A DNA stretch of 64,000 nt from Pseudomonas fluorescens (GTDB lineage: Bacteria > Pseudomonadota > Gammaproteobacteria > Pseudomonadales > Pseudomonadaceae), in the NCBI RefSeq assembly GCF_001708445.1, contig NZ_CP015637.1, forward strand, positions 6,077,001 through 6,141,000, read 5' to 3'. Each line of letters begins with the position of its first letter. Positions within the stretch are counted from its first letter, which is position 1. Under the pieces are notes generated by a model that saw only the letters and a program-made list of their open reading frames with translations, made no database searches and had not been told where the DNA came from. Positions 26,120 through 37,149 of the stretch are shown piece after piece. The position numbers and the translations under genes were made by a program.

Positions 26120-27379
26120 ATGCTTGAACTTGTCGCCGCCTTCATTTGCCTCACCACCCTGCTCACCTATGTGAACTTCCGTTTTATCGGCCTGCCGCCC
26201 ACCATTGGCGTGATGGTCACCGCCCTGCTGTTTTCGCTGATCCTGCAAGGCCTGAGCGTGCTCGGCTACCCGGGCCTGGAGGAACGTATCCAGCAGTTGA
26301 TTGGCCAGATCGACTTCGGCGACCTGCTGATGAACTGGATGCTGTCGTTCCTGCTGTTCGCCGGCGCCTTGCACGTGAACCTCAACGACCTGCGCAGCTA
26401 CCGTTGGCCCATCGGCCTGTTGGCGACCTTTGGCGTGCTGATCGCCACCGGGGTGATCGGCAGCCTGGCGTACTACATCTTCGCCCTGTTCGGCTGGCAC
26501 GTGAGCTTCCTCTACTGCCTGCTGTTCGGCGCGCTGATCTCACCCACCGACCCGATTGCGGTGCTGGGCGTGCTGCGTACCGCCAATGCGTCGAAACCAC
26601 TGAAAACCACGATCGTCGGCGAGTCGCTGTTCAACGACGGTACAGCCGTAGTGGTGTTTACCGTATTGCTGGGTATCGCACAGTTGGGCGAGACGCCCAC
26701 CGTGGGCGCCACCGCGATGCTGTTCGCCCATGAGGCAATCGGCGGCGTGGTGTTTGGCGGGCTGATCGGTTACCTGGTCTACCTGATGATCAAGAGCATC
26801 GAACAGCACCAGATCGAAGTGATGCTGACCCTGGCATTGGTGATCGGTGGCTCGGCGATGGCCACCGAACTGCACGTCTCGGCACCGATTGCGATGGTGG
26901 TGGCAGGCCTGATCATCGGCAACCTGGGCCGCAAGCTGGCGATGAACGATATGACCCGGCGCTACCTGGACGGTTTCTGGGAGTTGCTCGACGACATGCT
27001 CAACGCCCTGCTGTTCGCGTTGATCGGCATGGAGTTGTTGCTGTTGCCGTTCAACTGGCTGCATGTGTTCGCGGCCAGCTTGCTGGCGGTGGCGATCCTG
27101 CTGTCGCGCCTGCTGACAGTGGCCCCGGCGATCCTGCTGCTACGGCGCTGGCGCACGGTACCTCGCGGGACTATTCGCATCCTGACATGGGGCGGGCTGC
27201 GCGGTGGGGTTTCGGTGGCGCTGGCGCTGGCCCTGCCGTTGGGCCCGGAGCGCGACCTGCTGCTGAGCATCACCTACATTGTGGTGCTGTCGTCGATCCT
27301 GTTGCAGGGACTGAGCATCGGCAAGCTGGTCAAGCGCGTGACCGAGGGCGAACCCCAGGCCACGCCCGACACTCACTGA
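26120..27379 (+). CDS. CPA1-family Na+/H+ antiporter
   Basis: The 419-residue inner-membrane protein has about 12 helices with the CPA1 core motifs: the ion-binding SPTDPIAVLGVLR (near residue 138) and GESLFNDGTAVVVFTVLLG (near 165). A further conserved stretch is LTWGGLRGGVSVALALALPLG (near 355). It is expected to exchange Na+ (or K+) for protons in pH and salt homeostasis. The cytoplasmic tail is very short. The start is ATG 26120 after AAGGA. Its 3' end overlaps that of the convergent FNT gene by seven bases. Confidence 0.92.
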   Translation: MLELVAAFICLTTLLTYVNFRFIGLPPTIGVMVTALLFSLILQGLSVLGYPGLEERIQQLIGQIDFGDLLMNWMLSFLLFAGALHVNLNDLRSYRWPIGLLATFGVLIATGVIGSLAYYIFALFGWHVSFLYCLLFGALISPTDPIAVLGVLRTANASKPLKTTIVGESLFNDGTAVVVFTVLLGIAQLGETPTVGATAMLFAHEAIGGVVFGGLIGYLVYLMIKSIEQHQIEVMLTLALVIGGSAMATELHVSAPIAMVVAGLIIGNLGRKLAMNDMTRRYLDGFWELLDDMLNALLFALIGMELLLLPFNWLHVFAASLLAVAILLSRLLTVAPAILLLRRWRTVPRGTIRILTWGGLRGGVSVALALALPLGPERDLLLSITYIVVLSSILLQGLSIGKLVKRVTEGEPQATPDTH

Positions 27380-28260
27380 CCCTTGTCAATCTGCTGCGGA
27401 TGCCTGGGGTCCGCAGCCTTTTTGCCCGGCAAACTGCTTTCACTGCGAATCTGCGCATGGCTGATCAGCGCAAAGATGAAGCTGCCGCCAATGATATTGC
27501 CGGCCAGGGTCGGCCCGGCGAAGACCAGCCAGAAATCCTTCCACGGCAGCTCACCGGCGAACACCAGGTAGGACACCTCGGCCGAGCCCACGACGATGTG
27601 AGTGAAATCGCCCAAGGCCATCAGGTAGGTGATCAGGATGATGATCCACATCTTGGCGCTTTCCATGGACGGAATCATCCACACCATGGTCGCGATCATC
27701 CAACCGGAAACAATGCCTTTGGCAAACATCTGGCCGGCATCGTTTTCCATGATCTTGCGCCCGATTTCAAGGAAAGCATGGTCGGTCTTGGTATCGAAGA
27801 TCGGCAGGTGCAGCATCACGTAGGCCACCAGCAGAGTGCCGCACAGGTTGCCCACCAGCACCACGCTCCACAACCTCAACAAGCGTCCGGCGTTGGCCAA
27901 TGTAGGTTTGCTCATCACCGGCAACACCGCGGTCAGGGTGTTTTCGGTGAACAACTGCTGGCGTGCAAGAATCACCGCCAGAAAGCCCGCACAGTAACCG
28001 AAGCTGGCGATCACCTTGAACGCCTCGCCGTCCGGCAGGCGGGAATTGAGTAGCCCCATGGCCATCAACGACAGCCCCATGGTCAACCCGGCGGCCAGCG
28101 CCGACCACCACAAGGCAGCGACACTTCGCTCCAGCTCCTGGTCGCCCTGGGTACGGATGATTTCGTGCAGCACCGCTGCGCGGGGCGGTTGGTTTTTGTC
28201 GACGTCGTGCTGTTCTTCCTGCGACAGGTTGGGGGTCTTGCCGTCTTCTTGGGTGGCCAT
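27373..28260 (-). CDS. Formate/nitrite transporter family protein
   Basis: The 295-residue protein has a hydrophilic N-terminus (about 60 residues) and six hydrophobic helices in the FNT pattern, including LMAMGLLNSRLPDG, FGYCAGFLAVILARQQLFTENTL (a YfdC-type variant of the FNT Omega-loop region) and GNIIGGSFIFALI. FNT proteins are pentameric channels for small anions such as formate or nitrite. The YfdC-like branch is poorly characterised, so no substrate is given. The start is ATG 28260 (MATQEDGKTP); the 17-codon upstream extension lacks a ribosome site. Confidence 0.87.
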   Translation of the reverse strand: MATQEDGKTPNLSQEEQHDVDKNQPPRAAVLHEIIRTQGDQELERSVAALWWSALAAGLTMGLSLMAMGLLNSRLPDGEAFKVIASFGYCAGFLAVILARQQLFTENTLTAVLPVMSKPTLANAGRLLRLWSVVLVGNLCGTLLVAYVMLHLPIFDTKTDHAFLEIGRKIMENDAGQMFAKGIVSGWMIATMVWMIPSMESAKMWIIILITYLMALGDFTHIVVGSAEVSYLVFAGELPWKDFWLVFAGPTLAGNIIGGSFIFALISHAQIRSESSLPGKKAADPRHPQQIDKGQ

Positions 28261-28335
28261 GGTGATACCTGAACGGGGGGCGGTGTTCAGGTACGACCTA
28301 TCGCCTATCAAGAGCGTTCACTGCCACCCGCAGGA

Positions 28336-30476
<2,141 letters not shown>

Positions 30477-30500
30477 GTAACCAGCCCGACCTGCTGTACC

Positions 30501-30600
30501 TGTAGGAGCGAGCTTGCTCGCGAAAAACTCAAAGGCACCGCGTTCATCCTGAATGCACGCGTTATCGTTGACGTTCTTCGCGAGCAAGCTCGCTCCTACA
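30501..30600. repeat. REPIN, type A
   Basis: TGTAGGAGCGAGCTTGCTCG and its inverted partner bound 100 bases between ahcY and metF. If the two genes are one transcript, the REPIN hairpins are within it and could affect the relative amounts of the two messages. Confidence 0.9.
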
Positions 30601-30643
30601 GTGCAGGTGGGTTGCACGCTTCTGAGTTTCAAAGGGTATGACC

Positions 30644-31489
30644 ATGTCCCAAGACCGTCGCTACAGCTTCGAGTTCTTCCCCACCAAGACCGATGCTGGG
30701 CATGAAAAACTGATGGCGACTGCCAAGCAGTTGGCCAGCTACAACCCCGACTTCTTTTCCTGCACCTACGGCGCCGGCGGCTCGACCCGTGATCGTACGA
30801 TCAACACCGTGTTGCAGCTGGAAAGCGAAGTCAAAGTTCCCGCCGCCCCGCACTTGTCGTGCGTGGGCGACAGCAAGGCCGACCTGCGCAGCCTGCTGAC
30901 CCAATACCAGCAAGCCGGCATCAAGCGTATCGTCGCCCTGCGTGGCGACCTGCCCTCCGGCATGGGCATGGCCAGCGGTGAGCTGCGCCACGCCAATGAC
31001 CTGGTGAGCTTCATCCGCGAGGAAAGCGGCGATCACTTCCATATCGAAGTGGCGGCTTACCCGGAGATGCACCCTCAGGCGCGCAATTTCGAAGATGATC
31101 TGCAGAATTTCGTGCGCAAGGCCAACGCTGGCGCCGACAGTGCGATCACCCAGTACTTCTTCAACGCCGACAGCTACTTCTACTTCGTCGAGCGTGTACG
31201 GGCCATGGGTGTGAACATCCCGATCGTGCCCGGCATCATGCCGATCACCAACTACAGCAAGCTCGCGCGTTTTTCCGACGCCTGCGGTGCCGAGATTCCA
31301 CGCTGGGTACGCAAGCAACTGGAAGCCTATGGCGACGACGTCAAGAGCATCCAGGCGTTCGGCGAACAGGTTATCAGCGAGATGTGTGAACAATTGTTGC
31401 AAGGTGGCGCGCCAGGGTTGCACTTCTATACCCTGAACCAGGCTGAACCCAGCCTTGCCATCTGGAACAACCTCAAGCTGCCACGCTAA
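30644..31489 (+). CDS. metF: Methylenetetrahydrofolate reductase
   Basis: The 281-residue flavoprotein reduces 5,10-methylene- to 5-methyl-tetrahydrofolate, the methyl donor for methionine synthesis. The motifs are YSFEFFPTKTDAGHEKL at the N-terminus, the FAD/folate-binding SCTYGAGGSTRDRT (near 40), RGDLPSG and PGIMPITNY near 195. The start is taken as ATG 30644, because AAAGGG lies seven bases upstream; an ATG six bases earlier is too close to it. The gene follows ahcY after 167 bases that hold a REPIN; cotranscription under the SAH riboswitch is possible. Confidence 0.97.
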   Translation: MSQDRRYSFEFFPTKTDAGHEKLMATAKQLASYNPDFFSCTYGAGGSTRDRTINTVLQLESEVKVPAAPHLSCVGDSKADLRSLLTQYQQAGIKRIVALRGDLPSGMGMASGELRHANDLVSFIREESGDHFHIEVAAYPEMHPQARNFEDDLQNFVRKANAGADSAITQYFFNADSYFYFVERVRAMGVNIPIVPGIMPITNYSKLARFSDACGAEIPRWVRKQLEAYGDDVKSIQAFGEQVISEMCEQLLQGGAPGLHFYTLNQAEPSLAIWNNLKLPR

Positions 31490-31507
31490 AGCTTGTCCGG
31501 CTGTGCC

Positions 31508-31542
31508 AAGGCCCTCGTTTCTACGAGGGCCTTTGTCGTTTT
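31508..31542 (+). terminator. Rho-independent terminator of metF
   Basis: An 11-bp perfect stem AAGGCCCTCGT/ACGAGGGCCTT with loop TTCT is followed by TGTCGTTTT. It starts 18 bases after the metF stop and just before the next gene. Confidence 0.82.
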
Positions 31543-31567
31543 ACATGCCTACGGAACCCAGCAGTTC

Positions 31568-32650
31568 ATGAATACAGCGCCCACGACTTCCCGCCCGCAA
31601 CTGGTCTACCTGGTCTTTGGCTCCGAGACCTACCACCAGGAGGCGGTATTCAGTATCGCCAGCGCACTGGCGTTTCTGCAGGAAACCCCGGACGCCGCCG
31701 TGGACATCCAGGTATTCAGCGACAACCCACAACCCTATCGCCTGCTGCCGGTGCGGGTGCGCCCGCTGGACGAGGCCACGCGCAAACGCTGGAGCGAGCC
31801 CCACGGCTATCATTTCCGCACCAAGCACGTGGCGCTGCGCCAAGTGCTGGAAGAGTCGCCGCTGGCGATCCTGATCGACACCGACACCTTCTTCCACCAT
31901 TCGCCCATGGACCTGTTCGAGCGCGTGCAACCCGGCACGCTGTTGTGCAACGCGTTCTACACCCGGTATGGCGATAACCACGAAAGCGTCCTCTACACCG
32001 CGCTGCACCAGCGCCTGCTGGACATGGGCGTGGCCGACGATGACATGATGACCCTCAACTCCGGGGTCATGGGCCTGACGCAACAGGACGCGCATATCCT
32101 CGATCGCTCCATTGCGTTGATGGACGAACTGTTCCCCCACGCCCAGGGCGCCTACACCCTGGAAGAGTTCTGCCTGTCGATCGCCGCCTACCGCACCGTC
32201 AACGTGCGCGAGTGCCCGGACCTGATCCACCATTACTGGAGCCGCAAGCAACTGTTTCGCGCCAAGGTCAAGGCGTGGATCGCCAAGCACGCAGCCGCCC
32301 CCACCAGCTCGCTGGCCCTGGCCGATACTCGCCAGGTCTCGGCGCACCTGCCGCGCCCGCCTCGCGTGCAGCGCCTGATGTACAAGCTGATCACCCTGCT
32401 TTTGCCCAAGCACCAGCAGCAGTTCATCCGCGAAATCCTCTATGGCTGCTACGAGCATGAGAACGAATTCGACCAGGCTTGCGGCCCGGTTTGGTGGGAC
32501 AAGGCCCGGCAGAACCAGGAAGAGCGGCAGAAACGCCCGATCGATGCCCACCAGCTGGAGCATTGGTTCGCCAACCCGGTGGTACGCCTGATTCTCGGCA
32601 CTCGACGCGCCGCGATCTACGAACACTTGATGACCTCGCCGGCCAAGTAG
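31568..32650 (+). CDS. Glycosyltransferase-like protein (GT-A, DxD) of unknown role
   Basis: The 360-residue protein has no signal peptide. Its N-terminal part looks like a GT-A nucleotide-sugar fold: a first strand LVYLVFGSETYHQEAVFS, then ALRQVLEESPLAILIDTDTFF, where DTD is in the place of the metal-binding DxD (about residue 124), and MMTLNSGVMGL, as in GT8-type enzymes. The C-terminal 150 residues are basic and Trp/His-rich and match nothing I recognise. No sugar or acceptor can be named, and no other glycan genes are adjacent. The start is ATG 31568 (MNTAPTTSRP), just after the metF terminator; an upstream extension would run through the terminator. Confidence 0.7.
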   Translation: MNTAPTTSRPQLVYLVFGSETYHQEAVFSIASALAFLQETPDAAVDIQVFSDNPQPYRLLPVRVRPLDEATRKRWSEPHGYHFRTKHVALRQVLEESPLAILIDTDTFFHHSPMDLFERVQPGTLLCNAFYTRYGDNHESVLYTALHQRLLDMGVADDDMMTLNSGVMGLTQQDAHILDRSIALMDELFPHAQGAYTLEEFCLSIAAYRTVNVRECPDLIHHYWSRKQLFRAKVKAWIAKHAAAPTSSLALADTRQVSAHLPRPPRVQRLMYKLITLLLPKHQQQFIREILYGCYEHENEFDQACGPVWWDKARQNQEERQKRPIDAHQLEHWFANPVVRLILGTRRAAIYEHLMTSPAK

Positions 32651-32713
32651 CAGCGCCCGCAGAAGCTTGCGCCAGAGCTTCTCTTTAGCGCAGGAGCGTC
32701 GTAACCTCCGGGT

Positions 32714-33517
32714 ATGTCCGTCATCCCCAAGCTGTTGACCGTTGCCCTCTTGACTTGCCTGAGCCTGGCCGCTCATGGCGAGAAACTGCGCATTGTCACC
32801 GAGCCATGGGCGCCCTATGTGTACGACGATAACGGTGCCATGCGCGGGCTGGACTACGAAACCACGGTGATCGTGTTCCAGCGCCTGGGCGTCGATGTTG
32901 AATGGCAATTCCTGCCCTGGAAGCGCTGCCTGGCCATGCTCGAACAGGGCCATGCCGACGGCGCGCTGGATATTTTCCACAGCCACGACCGCGACGCACT
33001 GCTGCTGTATCCCAGCGAGCCCCTGTCGGAAGTGGAATTCGTATTGTTCTACGCCAACGAACGCCCTTACCCGGCCCAGACCCTCGATGACCTGCGCGGC
33101 CGGACGGTCGGCACCTCGCCGGGCTATCTGTATGGCACCGAATTCACCGACTCCAGCCTGTTCACCCGCGAACCGGCTCCCAGCCATGAAGCCAACTTCG
33201 GCAAATTGTTGCTGGGGCGCATCGATCTGCTGATCACCGACAGCCGAGTGGGTCAGCATGTGATCAAGCAACTGGGCCTGGAGGGCAAGGTCAGCCAGGC
33301 TCCCCTGGTGGTCAGCCGCCAACAGCAATTCCTCGCCGTGCGCCGTGGCGCGGGCATGGACCTGCTGGTGCAACGCTTTGCCGCCGAGCTCAAACGCTTC
33401 AAACAAGAGCCGGCCTACACTGCCTTGAGCGCCAAATACGGCGGCCTCCATGCCAAAAACGCTGCCATTACGGCACCTGAACGCACCGTTGAGCAGCAGG
33501 AAAGCAGCGCGCGGTGA
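32714..33517 (+). CDS. Periplasmic binding protein (SBP_bac_3), orphan
   Basis: The 267-residue product has a signal peptide (residues 1-22, LLTCLSLAAHG) and a family 3 solute-binding domain (KLRIVTEPWAPYVYDDNGAMRGLDYE, then SPGYLYGTEF in the hinge/second lobe). A C-terminal tail of about 25 residues is Ala/Glu-rich. No transporter genes are adjacent. It follows the glycosyltransferase-like gene after 63 bases. The ligand is unknown; polar amino acids are usual for the family. Confidence 0.85.
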   Translation: MSVIPKLLTVALLTCLSLAAHGEKLRIVTEPWAPYVYDDNGAMRGLDYETTVIVFQRLGVDVEWQFLPWKRCLAMLEQGHADGALDIFHSHDRDALLLYPSEPLSEVEFVLFYANERPYPAQTLDDLRGRTVGTSPGYLYGTEFTDSSLFTREPAPSHEANFGKLLLGRIDLLITDSRVGQHVIKQLGLEGKVSQAPLVVSRQQQFLAVRRGAGMDLLVQRFAAELKRFKQEPAYTALSAKYGGLHAKNAAITAPERTVEQQESSAR

Positions 33518-33532
33518 TTGCTCTGTTATACT

Positions 33533-33739
33533 CCGGCCTTCCCGCCAGGCTTACGCCCGGCCGCTGAGGTCTTGAAAAAGGCACCCAACCCCGCTACTGC
33601 GCAGCTTTCAAGCCCGCGCGAGCCGGTGGAGTGCCCGCCAGACGCAGCAGGACCGGACGGGATTGCGCTCCCCTAAGCGCCATTCACGCCCGGCAAGATT
33701 ATCCCTTTGGGCCAAGCCCTAACTAAAACAGGATTACTC
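33533..33739 (+). promoter_or_regulatory. Long, structured 5' leader of rhlE
   Basis: A -10-like TATACT (33527-33532) just upstream would start a transcript at about 33539 with a GC-rich leader of some 200 bases before the rhlE ATG. The leader contains several possible helices (for example GCCCGCCAG with CTGGCGGG-like partners, and CTTGAAA/TTTCAAG at 33573-33579/33606-33612) and no open frame of interest. It matches no riboswitch class I can name. Long leaders are common on RNA helicase genes and can serve autoregulation or cold response. Confidence 0.45.
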
Positions 33740-35626
33740 ATGTCCTTTGCTTCCCTCGGTCTCTCCGAGGCTTTAGTCCGCGCCATCGAGGCAGCGGGCT
33801 ATACCGAGCCTACTCCGGTGCAACAGCGGGCCATTCCCGCCGTGTTGCAAGGTCGCGACCTGATGGTTGCGGCTCAGACAGGTACTGGTAAAACCGGCGG
33901 CTTCGCCCTCCCGATTCTGGAGCGGTTGTTCCCCAACGGTCATCCGGACAAATCCCAGCGTCACGGCCCGCGCCAACCGCGCGTCCTGGTCCTGACCCCT
34001 ACCCGCGAACTCGCCGCCCAGGTGCACGACAGCTTCAAGCTGTATGCCCGCGACCTGAAGTTCGTCAGCGCCTGCATCTTCGGCGGCGTCGGCATGAACC
34101 CACAGGTTCAGGCCATGTCCCGCGGTGTCGACGTGCTGGTCGCCTGCCCAGGTCGCTTGCTTGACCTGTGCGGCCAAGGCAGCGTCGATTTGTCCCACGT
34201 GGAAATCCTCGTGCTGGACGAAGCCGACCGCATGCTCGACATGGGCTTTGTCCATGACGTGAAGAAGGTCCTCGCCCGCCTGCCGGCCAAACGTCAGAAC
34301 CTGCTGTTCTCGGCAACGTTCTCCAACGACATCACCGCCCTGGCCGGTAAGCTGCTGCACAACCCGGAACGTATCGAAGTCACGCCGCCGAACACCACGG
34401 TCGAGCGTATCGAGCAGCGCGTGTTCCGCCTGGCCGCCAGCCACAAGCGTTCGTTGCTGGCGCACCTGATCACCCACGGCGCGTGGGAACAGGTCCTGGT
34501 GTTCACCCGCACCAAGCACGGCGCCAACCGCCTGGCCGAATACCTGGACAAGCACGGCCTGACCGCCGTTGCCATCCACGGCAACAAGAGCCAGAACGCG
34601 CGTACCAAGGCCCTGGCCGACTTCAAGGCCGGTGAAGTACGCATCCTGGTAGCCACCGATATCGCCGCGCGCGGCCTGGATATCGACCAGTTGCCCCACG
34701 TGGTCAACTTCGAACTGCCAAACGTCGACGAAGACTATGTGCACCGTATCGGCCGTACCGGCCGCGCCGGTCGTTCGGGCGAGGCCATTTCCCTGGTCGC
34801 ACCGGACGAAGAAAAACTGCTGAAAAGCATCGAGCGCATGACCAAGCAGAAAATCGCCGATGGCGACCTGATGGGCTTCGATGCCAGCGCCGTCGAGGCT
34901 GAAAAGCCTGAAGTACGCGAGCGTCCGGACGTGCGTAACCCACGCAACCCACGCGGTCCGAAGGGCGATGGCCCGAACGGCGGCGGTGGTGGCGGCGGCC
35001 GTCGTGACAAGGGCAAGGACAAGGGCGGCAAGGAAAAAGCGCCAACCAACGGCCGTGGCGAACGCCCGGCCCGCGAGCAGAAACCCCGTGAAGGCACCCC
35101 GGCCCGCGAACAGCGCCAGCCGAGCCAGCCACCACGCGCCGCATCCGATCGTGCCCCGGACGAGTTCCTTGATGACGACGTGGATAACTTCGGTAACCGC
35201 GTCGACTACGTGCCCCAGGCCAAACCGGCCCAGGGCCGTGGCCGTCGTCCAGGCGCACCGGCACAAGGTGCTGGCGCTGGTGCTCCACGTGGCGGCCAGC
35301 CGCAGGGCGGTCGTCAGAACGGCCCTCGCAACAGCAGCGGCGGCACCACCGGCACACCACCGGCCAAGCGCAGCGGCCCGCGTAATGGCGCACCCCGTGA
35401 TGGCCAGGCGCGTCGCGAAGATTCGCGCAGCAACAACCGCCGCCCGGCCCGTGACGACCAGCCACGCTTGTCCGAACCCGCCGTGCAGAACCCACGCGGT
35501 GGCCCGGCGCCAAAGATCATCCACAAGGAGTCGAAAGCCGACCGCTTCCCGACACCGGAGCAGTTGGATCAACTGCCAGGCCGTCCTCGTGGTGAAAAAC
35601 CAGCGCTGCTGACCCGCAACCGCTGA
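33740..35626 (+). CDS. rhlE: DEAD-box RNA helicase RhlE (RhlE2-type)
   Basis: The 628-residue protein has a helicase core in residues 1-380: Q motif region [34 protein letters not shown] (Walker A), [31 protein letters not shown] and [15 protein letters not shown]. The last 250 residues are a low-complexity tail rich in Arg, Gly, Pro, Asn and Gln, predicted to be disordered and RNA-binding. This long tail and the position near metF fit RhlE2 of P. aeruginosa, which is linked to RNA turnover; that assignment is from synteny. The start is ATG 33740 ([10 protein letters not shown]) after CAGGA; 11 upstream codons are open but not needed. A strong terminator follows. Confidence 0.95.
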   Translation: MSFASLGLSEALVRAIEAAGYTEPTPVQQRAIPAVLQGRDLMVAAQTGTGKTGGFALPILERLFPNGHPDKSQRHGPRQPRVLVLTPTRELAAQVHDSFKLYARDLKFVSACIFGGVGMNPQVQAMSRGVDVLVACPGRLLDLCGQGSVDLSHVEILVLDEADRMLDMGFVHDVKKVLARLPAKRQNLLFSATFSNDITALAGKLLHNPERIEVTPPNTTVERIEQRVFRLAASHKRSLLAHLITHGAWEQVLVFTRTKHGANRLAEYLDKHGLTAVAIHGNKSQNARTKALADFKAGEVRILVATDIAARGLDIDQLPHVVNFELPNVDEDYVHRIGRTGRAGRSGEAISLVAPDEEKLLKSIERMTKQKIADGDLMGFDASAVEAEKPEVRERPDVRNPRNPRGPKGDGPNGGGGGGGRRDKGKDKGGKEKAPTNGRGERPAREQKPREGTPAREQRQPSQPPRAASDRAPDEFLDDDVDNFGNRVDYVPQAKPAQGRGRRPGAPAQGAGAGAPRGGQPQGGRQNGPRNSSGGTTGTPPAKRSGPRNGAPRDGQARREDSRSNNRRPARDDQPRLSEPAVQNPRGGPAPKIIHKESKADRFPTPEQLDQLPGRPRGEKPALLTRNR

Positions 35627-35642
35627 GTTTCAACGCACCATA

Positions 35643-35679
35643 AAAAATGCCCCGCATCCAAAGATGCGGGGCATTTTTG
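35643..35679. terminator. Bidirectional terminator between rhlE and yceI
   Basis: A 16-bp perfect stem AAAAATGCCCCGCATC/GATGCGGGGCATTTTT with loop CAAA has T-runs on both strands. It lies 16 bases past the rhlE stop and 15 bases past the yceI stop, so it can end both convergent transcripts. Confidence 0.95.
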
Positions 35680-35694
35680 TATGCGAGGCGAAAA

Positions 35695-36291
35695 TTACTT
35701 CGCTTTCACACCTTCAAACGTGACGTACAGTTCAACCGTGTTGGACGCTGGGCCCAGGTCCATCTGCTTGCCGAAGTCCTGGCGATTGAAGCTGGTGGTG
35801 CCTTCAAAGCCAGCACGGTAGCCGCCCCATGGGTCCTTGCCTTCACCCAGGAAAGTCGCCTTGACGACGATCGGCTTGGTCACACCGTGAAACGTCAGGT
35901 CGCCGGTCACGTCAGCAGTGACTTGGCCTGCAGCATTTTTACCGGTGGTTTTAACACTGGTGGAGACGAACTTGGCATCGGCAAACTTGCCCACGTCCAG
36001 GAAGTCTTTGCTGGAGATGTGCTTGTCACGTTCGGCGTGGTTGGTGAACACGCTGGCGGTACGGACATTGAACTCAATCTTGCTGTCTTCAGGCTTGGCG
36101 GCATCGAAGCTGAACTTGCCGTCCAGATCCTTGAAGGTACCGGTGATGTAGCTGTAGCCCAAGTGGCTGATCTTGAAATCAACGAAGGCGTGCTGGCCTT
36201 CTTTGTCGACAACATAATCAGCGGCCATCACCTGGCCTGCCGACAGCAGAGCAGAACCGATTGCCAGCGCGGCGAGTGTCTTTTTCAACAT
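35695..36291 (-). CDS. YceI family periplasmic lipid-binding-like protein
   Basis: The 198-residue protein has a signal peptide ([18 protein letters not shown], cleaved near residue 23) and a YceI lipocalin-like barrel starting [24 protein letters not shown]. Later blocks are [18 protein letters not shown] and [22 protein letters not shown]. Members bind isoprenoid or polyprenyl ligands; the physiological role is unclear. The start is ATG 36291 ([10 protein letters not shown]), 32 bases after the stop of the cytochrome b561 gene. The cytochrome b561-yceI pair is common in proteobacteria and suggests a shared quinone-related role. Confidence 0.92.
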   Translation of the reverse strand: MLKKTLAALAIGSALLSAGQVMAADYVVDKEGQHAFVDFKISHLGYSYITGTFKDLDGKFSFDAAKPEDSKIEFNVRTASVFTNHAERDKHISSKDFLDVGKFADAKFVSTSVKTTGKNAAGQVTADVTGDLTFHGVTKPIVVKATFLGEGKDPWGGYRAGFEGTTSFNRQDFGKQMDLGPASNTVELYVTFEGVKAK

Positions 36292-36323
36292 GCTTTCTAT
36301 TCCTTGTGAGTCGAGGTTGAACA

Positions 36324-36875
36324 TCAGGCTTTGCGCCCCAGCATTCGCTTAAGGGTCGCATCACGATCGATAAAGTGGTGTTTCAAAGCAGCCACGCCGT
36401 GCAAGCCGGCAAAGACCACCAACACCCAGGCGAGGTACAGGTGCACCACGCCAGCGGTGTCCGCCTGGTCCGGTAGACCGGAAACCACGGCAGGAATGTC
36501 GAACAGGCCAAACACCGGGATACCGACACCGTCTGCGGTGGAAATCAGGTAACCGGCAATCATCACGGCAAACAGGCCGATATACAGGAACGCGTGGCCA
36601 AACGCGGCGCCGATACGAGTCAAGCGGCTGTAGCTGGCCAACGGTGGTGGCGGCGGGCTGATCAAACGCCAGACGATACGTACCAGCATGATGGCGAACA
36701 GTGTGATGCCAATACTCTTGTGCAGGTCCGGCGCGTCTTTGCGCCAGGCGCTGTAGTAGTCGAGCCCGACCATCCACAAGCCCAGGGCGAACAGGCCAAA
36801 CACCACCAGGGCCACGCCCCAGTGCAAAATCATACTGACCCAGCCGTATCGGGCCGGAGAGTTACGTAGCTGCAT
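36324..36875 (-). CDS. Cytochrome b561 (CybB-like)
   Basis: The 183-residue inner-membrane protein has four hydrophobic helices with histidines suited to two b haems: [13 protein letters not shown] (H18), [11 protein letters not shown] (H52), the third helix region with [10 protein letters not shown] near 158, and [10 protein letters not shown] near 145. CybB-type proteins accept electrons from ubiquinol and can reduce superoxide or other partners. It is transcribed with yceI, which lies 32 bases downstream. The 275-base gap upstream, shared with divergent bioA, is AT-rich. Confidence 0.92.
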   Translation of the reverse strand: MQLRNSPARYGWVSMILHWGVALVVFGLFALGLWMVGLDYYSAWRKDAPDLHKSIGITLFAIMLVRIVWRLISPPPPPLASYSRLTRIGAAFGHAFLYIGLFAVMIAGYLISTADGVGIPVFGLFDIPAVVSGLPDQADTAGVVHLYLAWVLVVFAGLHGVAALKHHFIDRDATLKRMLGRKA

Positions 36876-37066
36876 GTACTTAATCCCGTAAGAACTGTGC
36901 CCAAGACTAGCGATTTACCTATCGAATTAAAGCGGAAAATTTTGCTTTGAAATATCGAGAAATACGATCTTGAGGGTATGAAGAGTAAATTAACCAAGGA
37001 TTAAGGACTATCCAGAAGAAACGTGACAGACCGTCCTGCGTTTACTGCCAATTCATACATAACAGG

Positions 37067-37095
37067 TTGTGACAAACCCGCCCATTGCATAGGCT
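37067..37095 (+). promoter_or_regulatory. Candidate promoter of bioA
   Basis: TTGTGA (37067-37072), a 17-base spacer and TAGGCT (37090-37095). This is a moderate match only. The rest of the 36876-37149 gap is AT-rich and must also hold the promoter of the divergent cytochrome b561 gene. No BirA-type operator is recognised. Confidence 0.35.
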
Positions 37096-37149
37096 TGCGC
37101 GATTGTTTCACCTGCGCCAGTTGCAGGACCGCTTCGAGGAGATAACCCG

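Noticed and set aside
31541..33451. A 636-codon open frame antisense to the glycosyltransferase-like and binding-protein genes
   Set aside because: It spans two sense genes and the gap between them and looks low-complexity (His/Gln/Val-rich), as shadow frames do here.
33533..33739. Cobalamin-riboswitch-like pieces in the rhlE leader (CCCCGCTACTG, GAGCCGG)
   Set aside because: The order and the B12-box sequence do not match the class, and the downstream gene is unrelated to cobalamin.
33773..35572. A 599-codon frame antisense to rhlE
   Set aside because: Ala/Val/Arg-rich shadow of the repetitive rhlE tail; no start signal.
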